From positions 3,162,001-3,226,000 of the forward strand of contig NZ_CP013254.1 in NCBI RefSeq assembly GCF_001482365.1: a DNA stretch of 64,000 nucleotides, in the 5' to 3' direction. Position numbers and translations under genes: made by a program. The stretch comes from Kocuria flava. Its GTDB lineage: Bacteria > Actinomycetota > Actinomycetes > Actinomycetales > Micrococcaceae. The notes below the pieces were generated by a model. The model searched no databases. It saw nothing but the letters and a program-made list of their open reading frames with translations, and was not told where the DNA came from. Positions 46,639 through 55,792 of this stretch are shown here, piece by piece; positions within the stretch are counted from its first letter, which is position 1, and each line of letters opens with the position of its first letter.

Positions 46639-46720
46639 TGGCAGATGAGGGATTCGAACCCCCGTAGGCAATGCCAGCTGATTTACAGTCAGCCCCCTTT
46701 GGCCGCTCGGGTAATCTGCC
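46639..46720 (-). tRNA. tRNA-Tyr (anticodon GTA)
   Basis: Minus-strand class II tRNA of 82 bases, from GGCAGATTACCCGAGCGGCC to the matching ATCTGCC plus A. The anticodon loop CTGTAAA gives GTA, and a long variable arm (TGGCATTGCCTACGG region) is present, as expected for Tyr. Confidence 0.95.
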
Positions 46721-46808
46721 GCGGTCGTGCCGTTGCGGACAACGGCACCGGGGTGCTCCCGCGAGCGGGAGCACTACAACCCTACAGAAGATCGGACGCG
46801 ATGCGAAA

Positions 46809-47159
46809 TCAGGCCGCCGCCCCGGCGCCCTCCGCCGCGGCGCCGAGCCGGCGCCGGAGCTGCTGGAGGAACGCCACGGCCTGATCCTGGGTGATCTCGC
46901 CGTGCGTGACGGCCTCCGCCAGCTCGCGGGCGACCCCGGCGAGCCGCTCCGCGACCCGGGCGTCCAGGCCGTCCGCGCCGGCGGACGCCGGGCCGTGCGC
47001 CCCCTGCCGGTCGGCCGTCACGGTCGCGGTGGCCGCGGCCGGGGACAGCCCGAGGCCCGTCAGGAGGAGGACCGCCAGGGCGGTCGCGGCGGCGGCGGTC
47101 CCCCGCCGGGACCGGCTCCGCCCTGGGTCCACGTCGTCGTGGTCCTGGGGTTTGCTCAT
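46809..47159 (-). CDS. Small secreted protein of unknown function
   Basis: 116 residues. An Arg-rich n-region (RSRSRRG) leads into a hydrophobic stretch (TAAAATALAVLLLTGLGLSP) and a likely AxA cleavage site (AAATA), so it is exported or membrane-anchored. The rest is a short helical part (LDARVAERLAGVARELAEAV, ITQDQAVAFLQQLRRRL). I recognise no family. It is divergent from yajQ; an ATG three codons further upstream is an alternative start. Confidence 0.65.
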   Translation of the reverse strand: MSKPQDHDDVDPGRSRSRRGTAAAATALAVLLLTGLGLSPAAATATVTADRQGAHGPASAGADGLDARVAERLAGVARELAEAVTHGEITQDQAVAFLQQLRRRLGAAAEGAGAAA

Positions 47160-47306
47160 GCCACCCATCCTGGGAGGCCCACCTGAACGGTTCCTTGGCC
47201 GCAGGTCACGAATCGGTGACGGAGCGCACCCGCATAGACTGGGGCCGACGCACCGCGGGCCGGCACCGCCGGGCCCGCGCCACTCCCGAGTCCCCCAGGA
47301 GGCAGC

Positions 47307-47798
47307 ATGGCCAGCGATTCCTCGTTCGACGTCGTCAGCAAGGTCGACAAGCAGGAGGTCTCCAATGCCCTGAACCAGGCGCAGAAGGAGATCGCCCAGC
47401 GCTACGACTTCAAGGGCGTGGGGGCGGAGATCGACTTCTCCGGCGAGAAGATCCTCATGAAGGCGAGCTCGGAGGAGCGCGTCGGCGCCGTCCTGGACGT
47501 CTTCCAGTCCAAGCTCGTCAAGCGCGGCATCTCCCTGAAGTCCCTCGACGCCGGGGAGCCGTACGCCTCGGGCAAGGAGTACCGGATCGAGGCCTCCGTC
47601 AAGGAGGGCATCGCCCAGGACCAGGCGAAGAAGATCACCAAGCTCATCCGCGACGAGGGCCCCAAGGGCGTGAAGGCGACCATCCAGGGCGACGAGCTGC
47701 GGGTGTCCTCCAAGTCCCGCGACGACCTCCAGGACGTCATCGCCCTGCTCAAGGGCGCCGACCTCGAGGTCGACCTGCAGTTCATCAACTACCGCTGA
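47307..47798 (+). CDS. yajQ: YajQ-family nucleotide-binding protein
   Basis: 163 residues, full family length. [33 protein letters not shown] and [20 protein letters not shown] match the UPF0234/YajQ family, which binds nucleotides (cyclic di-GMP in one studied case). The ATG follows AGGAGG. TAGACT at 47235-47240 is a likely -10, giving a leader of about 60 bases. Confidence 0.95.
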   Translation: MASDSSFDVVSKVDKQEVSNALNQAQKEIAQRYDFKGVGAEIDFSGEKILMKASSEERVGAVLDVFQSKLVKRGISLKSLDAGEPYASGKEYRIEASVKEGIAQDQAKKITKLIRDEGPKGVKATIQGDELRVSSKSRDDLQDVIALLKGADLEVDLQFINYR

Positions 47799-47830
47799 GT
47801 CCCGGGCCGACCCGGCCCGGACGGACGACG

Positions 47831-47870
47831 ACGGCGCCGCTCCCCTTCTGTAGCAGGGGAGCGGCGCCGT
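47831..47870. terminator. Bidirectional terminator between yajQ and htpX
   Basis: A 15-bp stem (acggcgccgctcccc with complement), ten-base loop, between convergent genes. The flanking gacgac/gtcgtc triplets may extend it. Confidence 0.65.
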
Positions 47871-47922
47871 CCGTCGTCGTCGGACGTCGTCGCGGGTGCG
47901 GGCGGCGGGAGTCCGCAGCGCC

Positions 47923-48810
47923 TCAGCGGCGGATGCCGGCCATGCCCTCCAGGCGGGCGACGCGGTCGGCCGTCGGCGGGTGGGTCCGGAACAGGCTCGC
48001 CGCCCCGCCGCCCCGGAAGGGGTTGGCGATCATCAGGTGCGAGGTGTTCACGAGCTTCTGGTCCGCCGGGTTCATCGGCCGGGCACCGGCGCCCATCTCG
48101 ATCTTGCGCAGCGCCGAGGCCAGGGCCAGGGGGTCGCCGGTGAGCTGGGCGCCGTCCTCGTCGGCGTCGTACTCGCGGGTGCGCGAGACGGCGAGCTGGA
48201 TGACGGTTGCCGCCACCGGGGCCAGGAAGGCCAGGATCAAGCCCACGAGCGGGTTGCCCCGTTCGTCGCCCCGGCCGCCGCCGAAGATCGCGGCGAACTG
48301 CAGCGCCTGCGCCGCGGCGGTGATGATGCCGGCGACCGCGGCGGCGACGGACGAGGTGAGGATGTCCCGGTTGTAGACGTGCATCAGCTCGTGGCCGAGC
48401 ACCCCGCGCAACTCGCGCTCGTCGAGCAGCTGCAGGATCCCCTCCGTGACGCACACCGCGGAGTTCTCGGGGTTGCGGCCCGTCGCGAAGGCGTTGGGGC
48501 TCATCGTGGGGGCGATGTAGAGCCGCGGCACGGGCCGCTGCGCCCGCTGCGAGAGCTCTCGGACGATGCGGTAGTAGCCGGGCGCCTGCTGCTCCGTGAC
48601 GGGGATGGCGCGCATGGCCCGCAGCGCGAGCTTGTCGCTGTTCCAGTAGCTGTAGGCGGTCGAGGCCAGGCCGATCAGGGCGAAGAGCCAGATGAAGGCG
48701 CTGCTGCGCGTGGTGGCGGCCACCGCCCACCCGATCGCGAGCAGGACCGCCCAGAGCCCCCCGAGCAGCAGGACGGTCTTGAGGCCGTTGTTGTGGCGGT
48801 GCAGGTGCAT
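47923..48810 (-). CDS. htpX: Membrane zinc metalloprotease HtpX
   Basis: 295 residues of the M48 family, which degrades damaged membrane proteins. Two N-terminal membrane helices (about 11-50), the zinc motif [17 protein letters not shown], two more helices, and the third zinc ligand in [19 protein letters not shown]. All catalytic residues are present. The ATG has only a weak ribosome site (GAAGGAG ten bases before). Confidence 0.95.
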   Translation of the reverse strand: MHLHRHNNGLKTVLLLGGLWAVLLAIGWAVAATTRSSAFIWLFALIGLASTAYSYWNSDKLALRAMRAIPVTEQQAPGYYRIVRELSQRAQRPVPRLYIAPTMSPNAFATGRNPENSAVCVTEGILQLLDERELRGVLGHELMHVYNRDILTSSVAAAVAGIITAAAQALQFAAIFGGGRGDERGNPLVGLILAFLAPVAATVIQLAVSRTREYDADEDGAQLTGDPLALASALRKIEMGAGARPMNPADQKLVNTSHLMIANPFRGGGAASLFRTHPPTADRVARLEGMAGIRR

Positions 48811-49004
48811 CGTGCGCGCGTCTCCTTCTCGCAGGGCCGTGGCCCCCGCGGCGGTGGAGGGCGCGGGGGTCCCGCCGAGCACAACCGCCGGCGCTCCCCC
48901 GCTCTTCCCGCCCGCGGGCCCGCCCGGCCGATTCCCAGGGGATCCCGAGCCGGCCGGGAGCGAGGCCCCGGGACGACGCGGCGTGCCCGTCCGGGGCGCG
49001 CCGG

Positions 49005-50885
49005 CTACGGCGCCGGGGACGGCCCGGGCGGCGGGGCGGCCGGAGAGGCCCCGGGCCCCGGCGGGAGCGACGGCGCGACGGGCGGGTCCACGGGCACGCC
49101 GTCCCCGGGCACCTCGACCCCGGGCAGGGACGGCTGCGGCGAGGCGGTCTGCAGCGGGTCCGGGGCGGCCGGGCCGGGACCGGCCGGAGCCGGCTCCACC
49201 GGTGCGGGCGGGGCCGGCGCGGACGGCGGGCCCGGGGGCTCGGCCGGCGGTCCGGCGGGCGGCTCGGCGGGGGCCGGCGGTGGAGCGGGCGCCGGCGGTC
49301 CGGCCGGTGGCTCGGCCGGCGCCGGTGGTCCGGGCTCGGGCCGCACCGGCGGCTCCGGCGCGGGAGCCGGGGGCGCGGGATCCTCCGGGGGTGCGGGGTC
49401 CTCCGCGGGCACGGGCGCCGGGGATCCCGGCGCAGGCGTCTCCGGGGCGGGCGGTGCCGGCGTCCCGGGTGCGGGCGCACCGGGCCGCGGCGCCTCGTCG
49501 GGACCTCCGGGTGCCCCGGCCGGCGGCGCGGGAGTGCTCGGGGTCGCGGGCGCGGGCGCGCCGGGACGGGCGGGGGGACGCGCTCCCCCGCGCGGGCCCG
49601 GACTCCGCGGCCCGGCGTCCTGCCCCGCACGGTCGCCCGGTCCGGGGGACGCCCGGTCCGCCGACTCCCCGTCCCGGACCACCGGGTCCCCCGCCGTGCC
49701 GGGGTCCTCGTGCAGCCGGGGACCGCGCACCGCGGGACGGGTCGCGGCCCGGCGGGCGGCCTCCACGGTGACGGCTCCGGGCGAGGGCTCGACGGCCGGC
49801 AGCGACAGGACCCCCCGCGCCCGGCCGGACGGCGGCTCCGCCGCACCGGGCGCGTCCGTGCCGCTGCCGGTGGCGCTCTCCGGTGGACGCTGCCCGCCGG
49901 CCGCCGGTGCGCCCTCCGCCGCCGCTCCCGCGCCGGCGGGGTCGCCGGGAACGGCCTCCGGCGGTGCCGCGCGCACCACGCCCCGCTCCGGCTCCTCGGG
50001 GCCCGGGCCGCCGGGACCGGCCGAGCCGGCGAGCCCGGCCAGCAGGGCCGCCGCCGTGAGCACCCCGGCCCCCGCGAGCACCCGCGCCCCGTGCGGCCCC
50101 GCAGGACGTGCTGCGGTCTCCCACGGCGCGGACGGCTCCGGGGGCGCGCCGGCCCGGGTGGCGGCCGCCACCCGATCGGCGAGCCGCCGGGCCTCCGGTC
50201 CCCAGGGCGGCAGCCCCGCGAGGACGGGCAGCAGCCAGCCGCGCAGCCCGGCCTCGGTGTCCTGCAGGTGCAGGTGGTCGGCGGTGCACCGGGGGCAGGA
50301 GCGCAGGTGCTCCCGCACGGCGCGGGCCCGGTCCCCGGTGAGCACGCCGTCGGCGAGCGCGCCGAGGTCCGCCGCGCAGTGCGCGCACGCCGGGGCCGGC
50401 GGCGTCGCGGCCGCGGCCCGCCGCCAGGCCGCGCGCAGCCGGGCGCGGGCCTCGAGGTGCAGGGCGGTCGTGGCGGCGGAGCCCAGACCCAGCAGCCGGG
50501 CGGTGCGCTCCACGGACAGGCCCTCGACCTCGCGGTGCCACAGCACGGCCTGCTGGCCGGGCGGGAGCGCCAGGTAGTGCTCCGCGAGGCGCTCGGGGTC
50601 CCCGGCGGACCGGGGATCGCGACCGACGAGATCGCCGACGGCGGCCACCACGCGAGCCCTCAGGAAGACCGGCGGGCCGTCGCCGCAGCGGATCCGGTCG
50701 AGGACGCGCCCGGTCGCCCGGTCCGCCAGCCGCGCGGGGTCGTCGGTGCGCAGGTCCGCCGCCGCGAGGGCGGTCGCCCGGTGGCGCGCCCGCAGGCGTG
50801 CGGCGGCACCCGGCTCCGCCCGGCGCACCGCGGCCGCGAGCTCCGCGTCGGTGCGGGTGCCCGAGGGGTCGGTCGGACGGGTCAT
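49005..50885 (-). CDS. Sigma-factor-like/anti-sigma zinc-finger fusion with long Pro/Ala-rich tail (copy 1)
   Basis: 626 residues. Residues 10-160 resemble a degraded ECF sigma factor; the region-4-like part [20 protein letters not shown] with a following helix-turn-helix is the clearest piece. Then a zinc-binding anti-sigma domain: C167-x2-C170 and H193-x3-C197-x2-C200. A shared segment [14 protein letters not shown], a membrane helix (about 267-286) and a 340-residue Pro/Ala/Gly tail follow, presumably outside the cell. ATG behind GGAGG. A TATCCT -10-like box lies near 51012. It is paralogous to the next gene upstream. Confidence 0.8.
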   Translation of the reverse strand: MTRPTDPSGTRTDAELAAAVRRAEPGAAARLRARHRATALAAADLRTDDPARLADRATGRVLDRIRCGDGPPVFLRARVVAAVGDLVGRDPRSAGDPERLAEHYLALPPGQQAVLWHREVEGLSVERTARLLGLGSAATTALHLEARARLRAAWRRAAAATPPAPACAHCAADLGALADGVLTGDRARAVREHLRSCPRCTADHLHLQDTEAGLRGWLLPVLAGLPPWGPEARRLADRVAAATRAGAPPEPSAPWETAARPAGPHGARVLAGAGVLTAAALLAGLAGSAGPGGPGPEEPERGVVRAAPPEAVPGDPAGAGAAAEGAPAAGGQRPPESATGSGTDAPGAAEPPSGRARGVLSLPAVEPSPGAVTVEAARRAATRPAVRGPRLHEDPGTAGDPVVRDGESADRASPGPGDRAGQDAGPRSPGPRGGARPPARPGAPAPATPSTPAPPAGAPGGPDEAPRPGAPAPGTPAPPAPETPAPGSPAPVPAEDPAPPEDPAPPAPAPEPPVRPEPGPPAPAEPPAGPPAPAPPPAPAEPPAGPPAEPPGPPSAPAPPAPVEPAPAGPGPAAPDPLQTASPQPSLPGVEVPGDGVPVDPPVAPSLPPGPGASPAAPPPGPSPAP

Positions 50886-51217
50886 GACGCCTCCGTCGTG
50901 CTCACCGGATCCTGCCGGGGAGGAGGCGGGGGCGCCCCGTGCGCGGCGGCACCGCACCACGACGCCACCTGCCCCGCCGCGGCCCGGTTCCCCCGGTCCC
51001 CGGCCCTCAGGATAGGAGCGCCCCGCCGGACCCGTCAGGCCCGCACGTCACCGCATGTTTTCGGTCGTAATCTCCGTCGGGGAGCGCCGGGCCGGGCGGG
51101 CGCGGGAGCATCCGCCCCGCCCGGTGCGGCGCCGCGGTCCCCGGAGCCCGCGGCGCGCCGCGGCGGGACGCCGGCACGGCGCCGCCGCCGGCGTCCCGGG
51201 CCTGCCGGCCGCACGGC
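50886..51217. other. Intergenic region between the two sigma/anti-sigma fusion genes
   Basis: About 330 bases. It holds a TATCCT -10-like box on the minus strand near 51012 and an unusual low-GC stretch (cgcatgttttcggtcgtaat, 51052-51071). A GC-rich hairpin near 51130-51170 may end the upstream gene. No coding sequence is supported. Confidence 0.4.
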
Positions 51218-53245
51218 TCAGCGCCGGTGCGGCTCCCAGGGCGTGCCGCGCTTGCCCTCGTGGTGGTGCGTGCCGCGGCCGCGCCGGTCGTCCTGCGTCC
51301 CGCCGCGACGCCCCTCGGTGCGGACGTGGTCCCCGCGGCCGGCGGCGCGGCGCTCGCTGCGGCGCTCGCCACGATCCGCACGGCGCTCGTGCCGGTGCTG
51401 GTGGACGCGCTCGGTGCTCTTCCCCGCGCCGGCGCCCGGGGCGGGGGCCGGTGCGGGCGGGGTCGTCGGCGTCACGGGCGACGGCGTCGCCGGGTCCGGC
51501 AGCAGCGACGGCGTCGGCGTGGGCGCGGGCGTGGTCTCCGGTCCGGCGCCACCGGCCGCACCGCCCTGGGCGTCACCGGTGGTGCCGCCCGTGGAGCCGT
51601 CGGTGCTGCCGCCCCGGGAGCTCCCGGCGCTCCCGCTCCGGTCCGCGCCGGACGCGCTGCCCGCCGCCCCGTTCCCGGACGCGCGGTCCCCACCGGCTGC
51701 GGCGCCCGCGTCCTGCACGCCACCGCTCCGGCCGCCACCGGTCGCGGGAGCAGCGCCGCGGGTGCCCGCGCTGTCCTGGACCGCGCCCGCGGCTCCCCCG
51801 CCGGCCACCGCGGCGGCTCCGGCGGCCACCGCCGTCGATGCGCCGCCGTCCCGGCCGCCGGAGGCACCGGCGGCCGGGACGGTTCCACCACCCGTGGCCG
51901 CGCCGTCACCCCCGGCGTCCGCCCCGGTCCGGGCCTCGGCCGCGCCACCGCCGGAGCGGTCCTCGCCGGTCCCGGCCTCGCCGGCCTGCTCCTCCGCCCG
52001 CTCGTCGTCCTGCGCGGCGTCGTCCCGTCCGGCGTCGTCCCGTCCGGCGTCGTCCTGTGCGGCGTCGTCCTGTGCGGCGTCGTCCGGGCCGGAGCCGTCC
52101 GGCCCGGTGCCGTCCCCGGTCTGCGGGGCCCGGGCGGCCGAGACCGGCGCGCTGCCGTCCTGGTCCGGGTCGCCGAGCGCCGCCAGGCCCGCACCGCCGA
52201 CGGCGACCACGGCGGCCAGCGCACCCGCCGCCACGAGGGCCCGGCGCCGCCGTCCGGTCCCCTCGGCGGCGTGCCCGGCGCCCGTCGTGCGCCCGGCCCC
52301 GTGGGCGGGCGTCCCGGTGGTCCGGGCACCGTCGACCACTCCGGTGCCCGCACCCGCTCCGGTGCCCGCGGCGGCGGGGACGGCTGCGGGAGCTGCCGCG
52401 GCGGAGGCCTCCGCCGCGCCGTCCGCTGCGGCCGGGGTCGTGGCCGCGGCGACCCCTGCGGCGGCGGTGCCCGCCCCGGCGGCAGCACCTGCGGCGGCGG
52501 CGGGGCCCGTCGTCGTCGACCGCAGCGCGGCGGCGAGGCCGCGGGCGCGGGCGCCCCACGGCGGGAGGCCGGCGAGCACGGGCAGCAGCCACTCGCGCAT
52601 CCCGGTGCCCGTGTCCGTGGCCTGGAGGTGCTGGGCGGTGCAGCGGGCGCAGTCGTCGAGGTGGCGCCGCACCTGCTGGGCGCGCCCGGCCGGCAGCGTG
52701 CTCGCCGCGAAGGCCGGCAGGTCCCCGGCCACGTCCTCGCAGTCGGGGGCGGCCTCCACGACCCCGGCCGCGTCCCGGTAGGCACCGCGCAGCCCGGCGG
52801 AGGCCTCGCGCAGGAGTCCGTCGGGGACGTCCTCGGGGCGGCCGAGGACCTCGGCCTCCCAGAGCGCGGCCTGCCACGGGCCGGGCAGGGCGGTGAAGGA
52901 GCGCACGACCGAGCGGGGGTCGGCGGGGTCGTCCGGCAGGGCCACGGGCGAGGTGCCGCCGGAGGCCTCGCGGGCGACCATCCACACGACGAAGGCCCCG
53001 AGGAACCCGTGGGGGCCGCCGCCGTCCCGCAGGGCCTCCTCGATCCGGTCCAGGGCCGCGTCCGCGATCCGCTCGGGGTCCTCGCCCCGCACGGCCCGGG
53101 TCCCGGCCACGGTGACCGCGGTCCCGCGGTACCGGTGCCGCAGGGCCTCGAGGGCCCCGGCGTCCCCGGCCCGGGCGGCGTCGAGCAGGGCGCCGTCGGC
53201 GGGCCGGTCCTGCGCGGTGGGTCGGTCGTGGGCGGGTGGGGTCAT
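51218..53245 (-). CDS. Sigma-factor-like/anti-sigma zinc-finger fusion with long low-complexity tail (copy 2)
   Basis: 675 residues with the same plan as copy 1. A more degraded sigma-like N-terminus (LLDAARAGDAGALEALRHRY) lacks a clear helix-turn-helix. The zinc motif is H195-x3-C199-x2-C202 with C169 before it. The shared segment [19 protein letters not shown] follows, then an Ala/Gly linker, a membrane helix (ALVAAGALAAVVAVGGAGLA) and a tail with five-residue acidic DDAAQ repeats, Gly/Ser/Ala runs and a basic His/Arg-rich end. ATG behind GGAGAG. It is divergent from fur. Confidence 0.78.
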   Translation of the reverse strand: MTPPAHDRPTAQDRPADGALLDAARAGDAGALEALRHRYRGTAVTVAGTRAVRGEDPERIADAALDRIEEALRDGGGPHGFLGAFVVWMVAREASGGTSPVALPDDPADPRSVVRSFTALPGPWQAALWEAEVLGRPEDVPDGLLREASAGLRGAYRDAAGVVEAAPDCEDVAGDLPAFAASTLPAGRAQQVRRHLDDCARCTAQHLQATDTGTGMREWLLPVLAGLPPWGARARGLAAALRSTTTGPAAAAGAAAGAGTAAAGVAAATTPAAADGAAEASAAAAPAAVPAAAGTGAGAGTGVVDGARTTGTPAHGAGRTTGAGHAAEGTGRRRRALVAAGALAAVVAVGGAGLAALGDPDQDGSAPVSAARAPQTGDGTGPDGSGPDDAAQDDAAQDDAGRDDAGRDDAAQDDERAEEQAGEAGTGEDRSGGGAAEARTGADAGGDGAATGGGTVPAAGASGGRDGGASTAVAAGAAAVAGGGAAGAVQDSAGTRGAAPATGGGRSGGVQDAGAAAGGDRASGNGAAGSASGADRSGSAGSSRGGSTDGSTGGTTGDAQGGAAGGAGPETTPAPTPTPSLLPDPATPSPVTPTTPPAPAPAPGAGAGKSTERVHQHRHERRADRGERRSERRAAGRGDHVRTEGRRGGTQDDRRGRGTHHHEGKRGTPWEPHRR
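52004..52078. repeat. Five-copy 15-bp minisatellite inside copy 2
   Basis: Five head-to-tail units of 15 bases (gtcgtcctgcgcggc-like and gtcgtcccgtccggc-like) encode the DDAAQ and DDAGR pentads of the outer tail. The period keeps the reading frame, so copy-number change would lengthen or shorten the protein without a frameshift. Confidence 0.85.
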
Positions 53246-53492
53246 GTCGGCTCTCCGTGGTGCTCGGTGCGGTGCGCGGGCGCGGGGGTGACGCCCCGTC
53301 CGCTCCCGGACGGGGTCGTGCTGCTCCCGGGCGCGCGCGGACCCCGATGTTCTCCGGTGCCGGCCCCCAGTCCCCCGCTGGTCATCGTAGGCGCAGGTCA
53401 GGGCCGGGTACAGACGCGAGGTCACGCCGGGGCCCGCGCGCGTCACATCGGGCGGGCCCCGGCGCACGGCCCCGGTGTGACGGAGCACGCTA

Positions 53493-53509
53493 TTGTGAGT
53501 TGATCACAA
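53493..53509 (+). promoter_or_regulatory. Palindromic operator upstream of the Fur-family gene
   Basis: TTGTGAGTTGATCACAA: two perfect 6-base arms around five bases. It covers the expected -35 position of the fur promoter, whose -10 TACGGT (53516-53521) is followed by seven bases and the ATG. Autorepression by the Fur-family protein is the natural reading. Confidence 0.65.
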
Positions 53510-53528
53510 CAACGGTACGGTGAGGGGC

Positions 53529-54017
53529 ATGGAGACCACGCACCGACCGGCACCTGCCGACCCCGGCCGCACCGCCGCGTGGTCGGACCGGCTCCGGGCC
53601 GCGGGCCGCCGCGTCACCCGGCAGCGGCTGGCCGTGCTCGAGGCGGTCGACGCCCACCCGCACTCCACGGCCGAGGACGTCGCCGCGGCCGTGCGCACCG
53701 CGCTGCCCACGATCACCGTCCAGTCGGTCTACGTGGTGCTCTCCGACCTCACGGCCCTGGGGATGCTGCGCAAGTTCGAGCCGCCCGCCTCCCCCGCGCT
53801 CTACGAGACCCGCACGGACGACAACCACCACCACGCCTACTGCGTGCGCTGCGGCGCGGTCACGGACATCGACTGCGCCGTCGGCCACGCCCCGTGCCTG
53901 ACCCCCGTGGAGCACCACGGCATGCACCTGCTCTCCGCGGACGTCGTCTACCACGGCGTGTGCGCCGACTGCCTCGCCGCGGACGGCGCCCGTCCCGCGG
54001 CCGCGTCCGCCGGCTGA
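53529..54017 (+). CDS. Fur-family metal- or peroxide-responsive repressor
   Basis: 162 residues. DNA-binding domain (about 20-90) with RRVTRQRLAVLEAVDAHPHS and TVQSVYVVLSDLTALGMLRK; the metal-binding part has DDNHHHAYCVRCGAVTDIDC and the C-terminal CADCLAAD, giving the paired CxxC structural zinc site, and His residues for the sensor site. It could be Fur, PerR or Zur-like; the paired cysteines and peroxide-type operator do not decide this. No katG is adjacent. The ATG chosen fits a leaderless promoter; a GTG three codons upstream lies in the -10 box. Confidence 0.92.
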   Translation: METTHRPAPADPGRTAAWSDRLRAAGRRVTRQRLAVLEAVDAHPHSTAEDVAAAVRTALPTITVQSVYVVLSDLTALGMLRKFEPPASPALYETRTDDNHHHAYCVRCGAVTDIDCAVGHAPCLTPVEHHGMHLLSADVVYHGVCADCLAADGARPAAASAG

Positions 54018-54159
54018 CGCCCCGGCCGGATGCTCCGTCCGGACGACACGTGCCCCGGACGAGGAGACGGGATCCGCGGCGGCTCCGGCCCCCGGCGCGG
54101 GACGCCCGCGCGTCTCTCGCCGCGCGGCCGTTGCGGTCCTGCCGTCGCGGGCGCTCCTC

Positions 54160-55623
54160 CTACGGTGCCGCCGGCCCCTGCTCCCCGGCACCCTCCGCAG
54201 GCCCGTTCCCGGGCGCTGCGCCCGGCCCGCCGGCGTCCGGCTCGTCCACGAGCGCGAGCAGCTCCCGCAGCTGCTCGGCGCCGAGCGTGGCGACCGGCGG
54301 GCGGGCGTTGAGGCAGGCCGCGCGCGCCCCGGAGTCCAGGGCGAAGCGCAGCGCCTGGCGGGCCGGGGCGGAGCGGACCTCCAGGGAGCGGTCGAGCGCG
54401 GCGATCTCGGCCGCCGAGGTGAACAGCAGCATCGTGTCCGGGGCCACCCCCTCCCGGGCGGGCCGCGCCCAGACGGGCACGGCCCGCCCGTCCTGGACCC
54501 GCACCCCGAGCAGCAGCACCGCGGGCGGGGCCAGCAGCGCGGCGAAGAGCTGGGGCATGCTGCCCTCGGCCAGGGCGGCCTTGGCGGCGTCGTTGCGCGG
54601 GGTGCGCACCACCCACTCCAGCTGCGGGCGGCTGATCCGGCAGCCGCGGTGGGCGGGGTCGACGACGAGGTGGTCGTACTGCTCGTCCTCGACCACCATC
54701 TGCAGGATCCGCACGGCCGACTCGCGCAGCAGCACCGGCTGCTCCTCCCGGCCGCGGTGGCGCTCGTGCATCGCCCGCGCCTCGGCGGCGGAGGTGTAGA
54801 CGGCCAGCGACCGGGTGCCGTCCGCCTCGGTGAGCGTCTGCACGCGCAGCTGCGAGTCCGGCCCCACGGTCCGGCCCTCCGGGCCCGGCACCAGGGTGCT
54901 CGCGGTGACGTCGAGCAGCAGGGTGCCGGCGGTGGCCTGGCGGAGGACCTCGATCATCCCGGCGTCGTCCGGGGCGGCCGCGAAGGCCTCGACCGCGGCC
55001 CGCACCCCGGGATGGACCGTGCCCTCCGGGTCCTCGGGGGCACCCGTCCCGGCGTCCCCCGGGGCGGACGGGGCGGCGGTCCCGCCCCGGGCGTCCTCGT
55101 CCCGGGCGTCCTCGCCGGCGACGGGCAGCCGCACCCCGGCCCGGCGGGCCAGCTCGTCGGCCCAGGCCGGGATGCGCTCGCGCGTGCGGGGGAAGCGCTC
55201 GAGGTGGGCCACCAGGTCCTGGGCGGTGTAGGGGCCCTCCTCGGCCCACGGCTCGGGCCGGTGCTCGAGCTCGAAGGTCCCGCCCACCCGGTGGACGGGC
55301 TGGGGCCAGCCCTCGGCGGCGATCGTGACGGTCGCGGTGAACCACGTCCCCCGCCCGGGCCGGTGGACGCGCTCGCGCAGCTGCTCGACGGCCGGCAGCA
55401 CCGCGCTGCCCTCCTTGACGGGGCCCGCGGTGCCGGGCACGACCTCGTCCCCGCGGTGCTCGCGCACCCGCAGGTGCACGCGCCCGCCCTGGACCTTCAG
55501 GTCCACGACCACCCGGTCCCAGCCGGGCTCGGTGCGCAGGACCGAGAGCACCCACGCGCCGATGGTGTCGAGCAGCTGCTGGGGATCCTGTGCGGGCCCG
55601 GTGGGGGCGGGGGTCTCGCTCAT
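54160..55623 (-). CDS. SseB-family protein with N-terminal immunity-like domain
   Basis: 487 residues. The N-terminal part (about 1-130; LDTIGAWVLSVLRTEPGWDR) resembles domains found in TNT-type toxin immunity and related proteins. Two later parts (about 200-310 and 340-460) look like SseB N-terminal domains, for example SLAVYTSAAEARAMHERHRG and TMLLFTSAAEIAALDRSLEV. Linkers and the end are Pro/Ala/Gly rich. Function unknown; many actinobacteria carry such proteins near housekeeping genes. The ATG lies behind a weak GGAACGAG. It is divergent from the DUF6882 gene. Confidence 0.7.
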   Translation of the reverse strand: MSETPAPTGPAQDPQQLLDTIGAWVLSVLRTEPGWDRVVVDLKVQGGRVHLRVREHRGDEVVPGTAGPVKEGSAVLPAVEQLRERVHRPGRGTWFTATVTIAAEGWPQPVHRVGGTFELEHRPEPWAEEGPYTAQDLVAHLERFPRTRERIPAWADELARRAGVRLPVAGEDARDEDARGGTAAPSAPGDAGTGAPEDPEGTVHPGVRAAVEAFAAAPDDAGMIEVLRQATAGTLLLDVTASTLVPGPEGRTVGPDSQLRVQTLTEADGTRSLAVYTSAAEARAMHERHRGREEQPVLLRESAVRILQMVVEDEQYDHLVVDPAHRGCRISRPQLEWVVRTPRNDAAKAALAEGSMPQLFAALLAPPAVLLLGVRVQDGRAVPVWARPAREGVAPDTMLLFTSAAEIAALDRSLEVRSAPARQALRFALDSGARAACLNARPPVATLGAEQLRELLALVDEPDAGGPGAAPGNGPAEGAGEQGPAAP

Positions 55624-55779
55624 GCGGTGGCTCGTTCCCGGCCCGTCGACGGGGCCTGCTCGGTGCGGGTGGACGGGGGCGGGAGCCCGCCGCGGCGGGT
55701 CCCGGAGACCTCGCGGAACACCCTACCGAAACGGTTTCCGGCCGCCCCGCCGCGGCGGCCGGGGCCCCGGGATGGTTGC

Positions 55780-55785
55780 TAGCCT
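55780..55785 (+). promoter_or_regulatory. -10 box of a leaderless transcript for the DUF6882 gene
   Basis: TAGCCT, seven bases, ATG. Same geometry as for asd, murB and the kinase gene; no Shine-Dalgarno sequence. Confidence 0.6.
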
Positions 55786-55792
55786 GGGACCC

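Noticed and set aside
54160..55623. Assignment of the SseB-like gene as a type III secretion protein
   Set aside because: The family name comes from Salmonella SseB, but this actinobacterial group has no secretion apparatus nearby; only the domain name is used.
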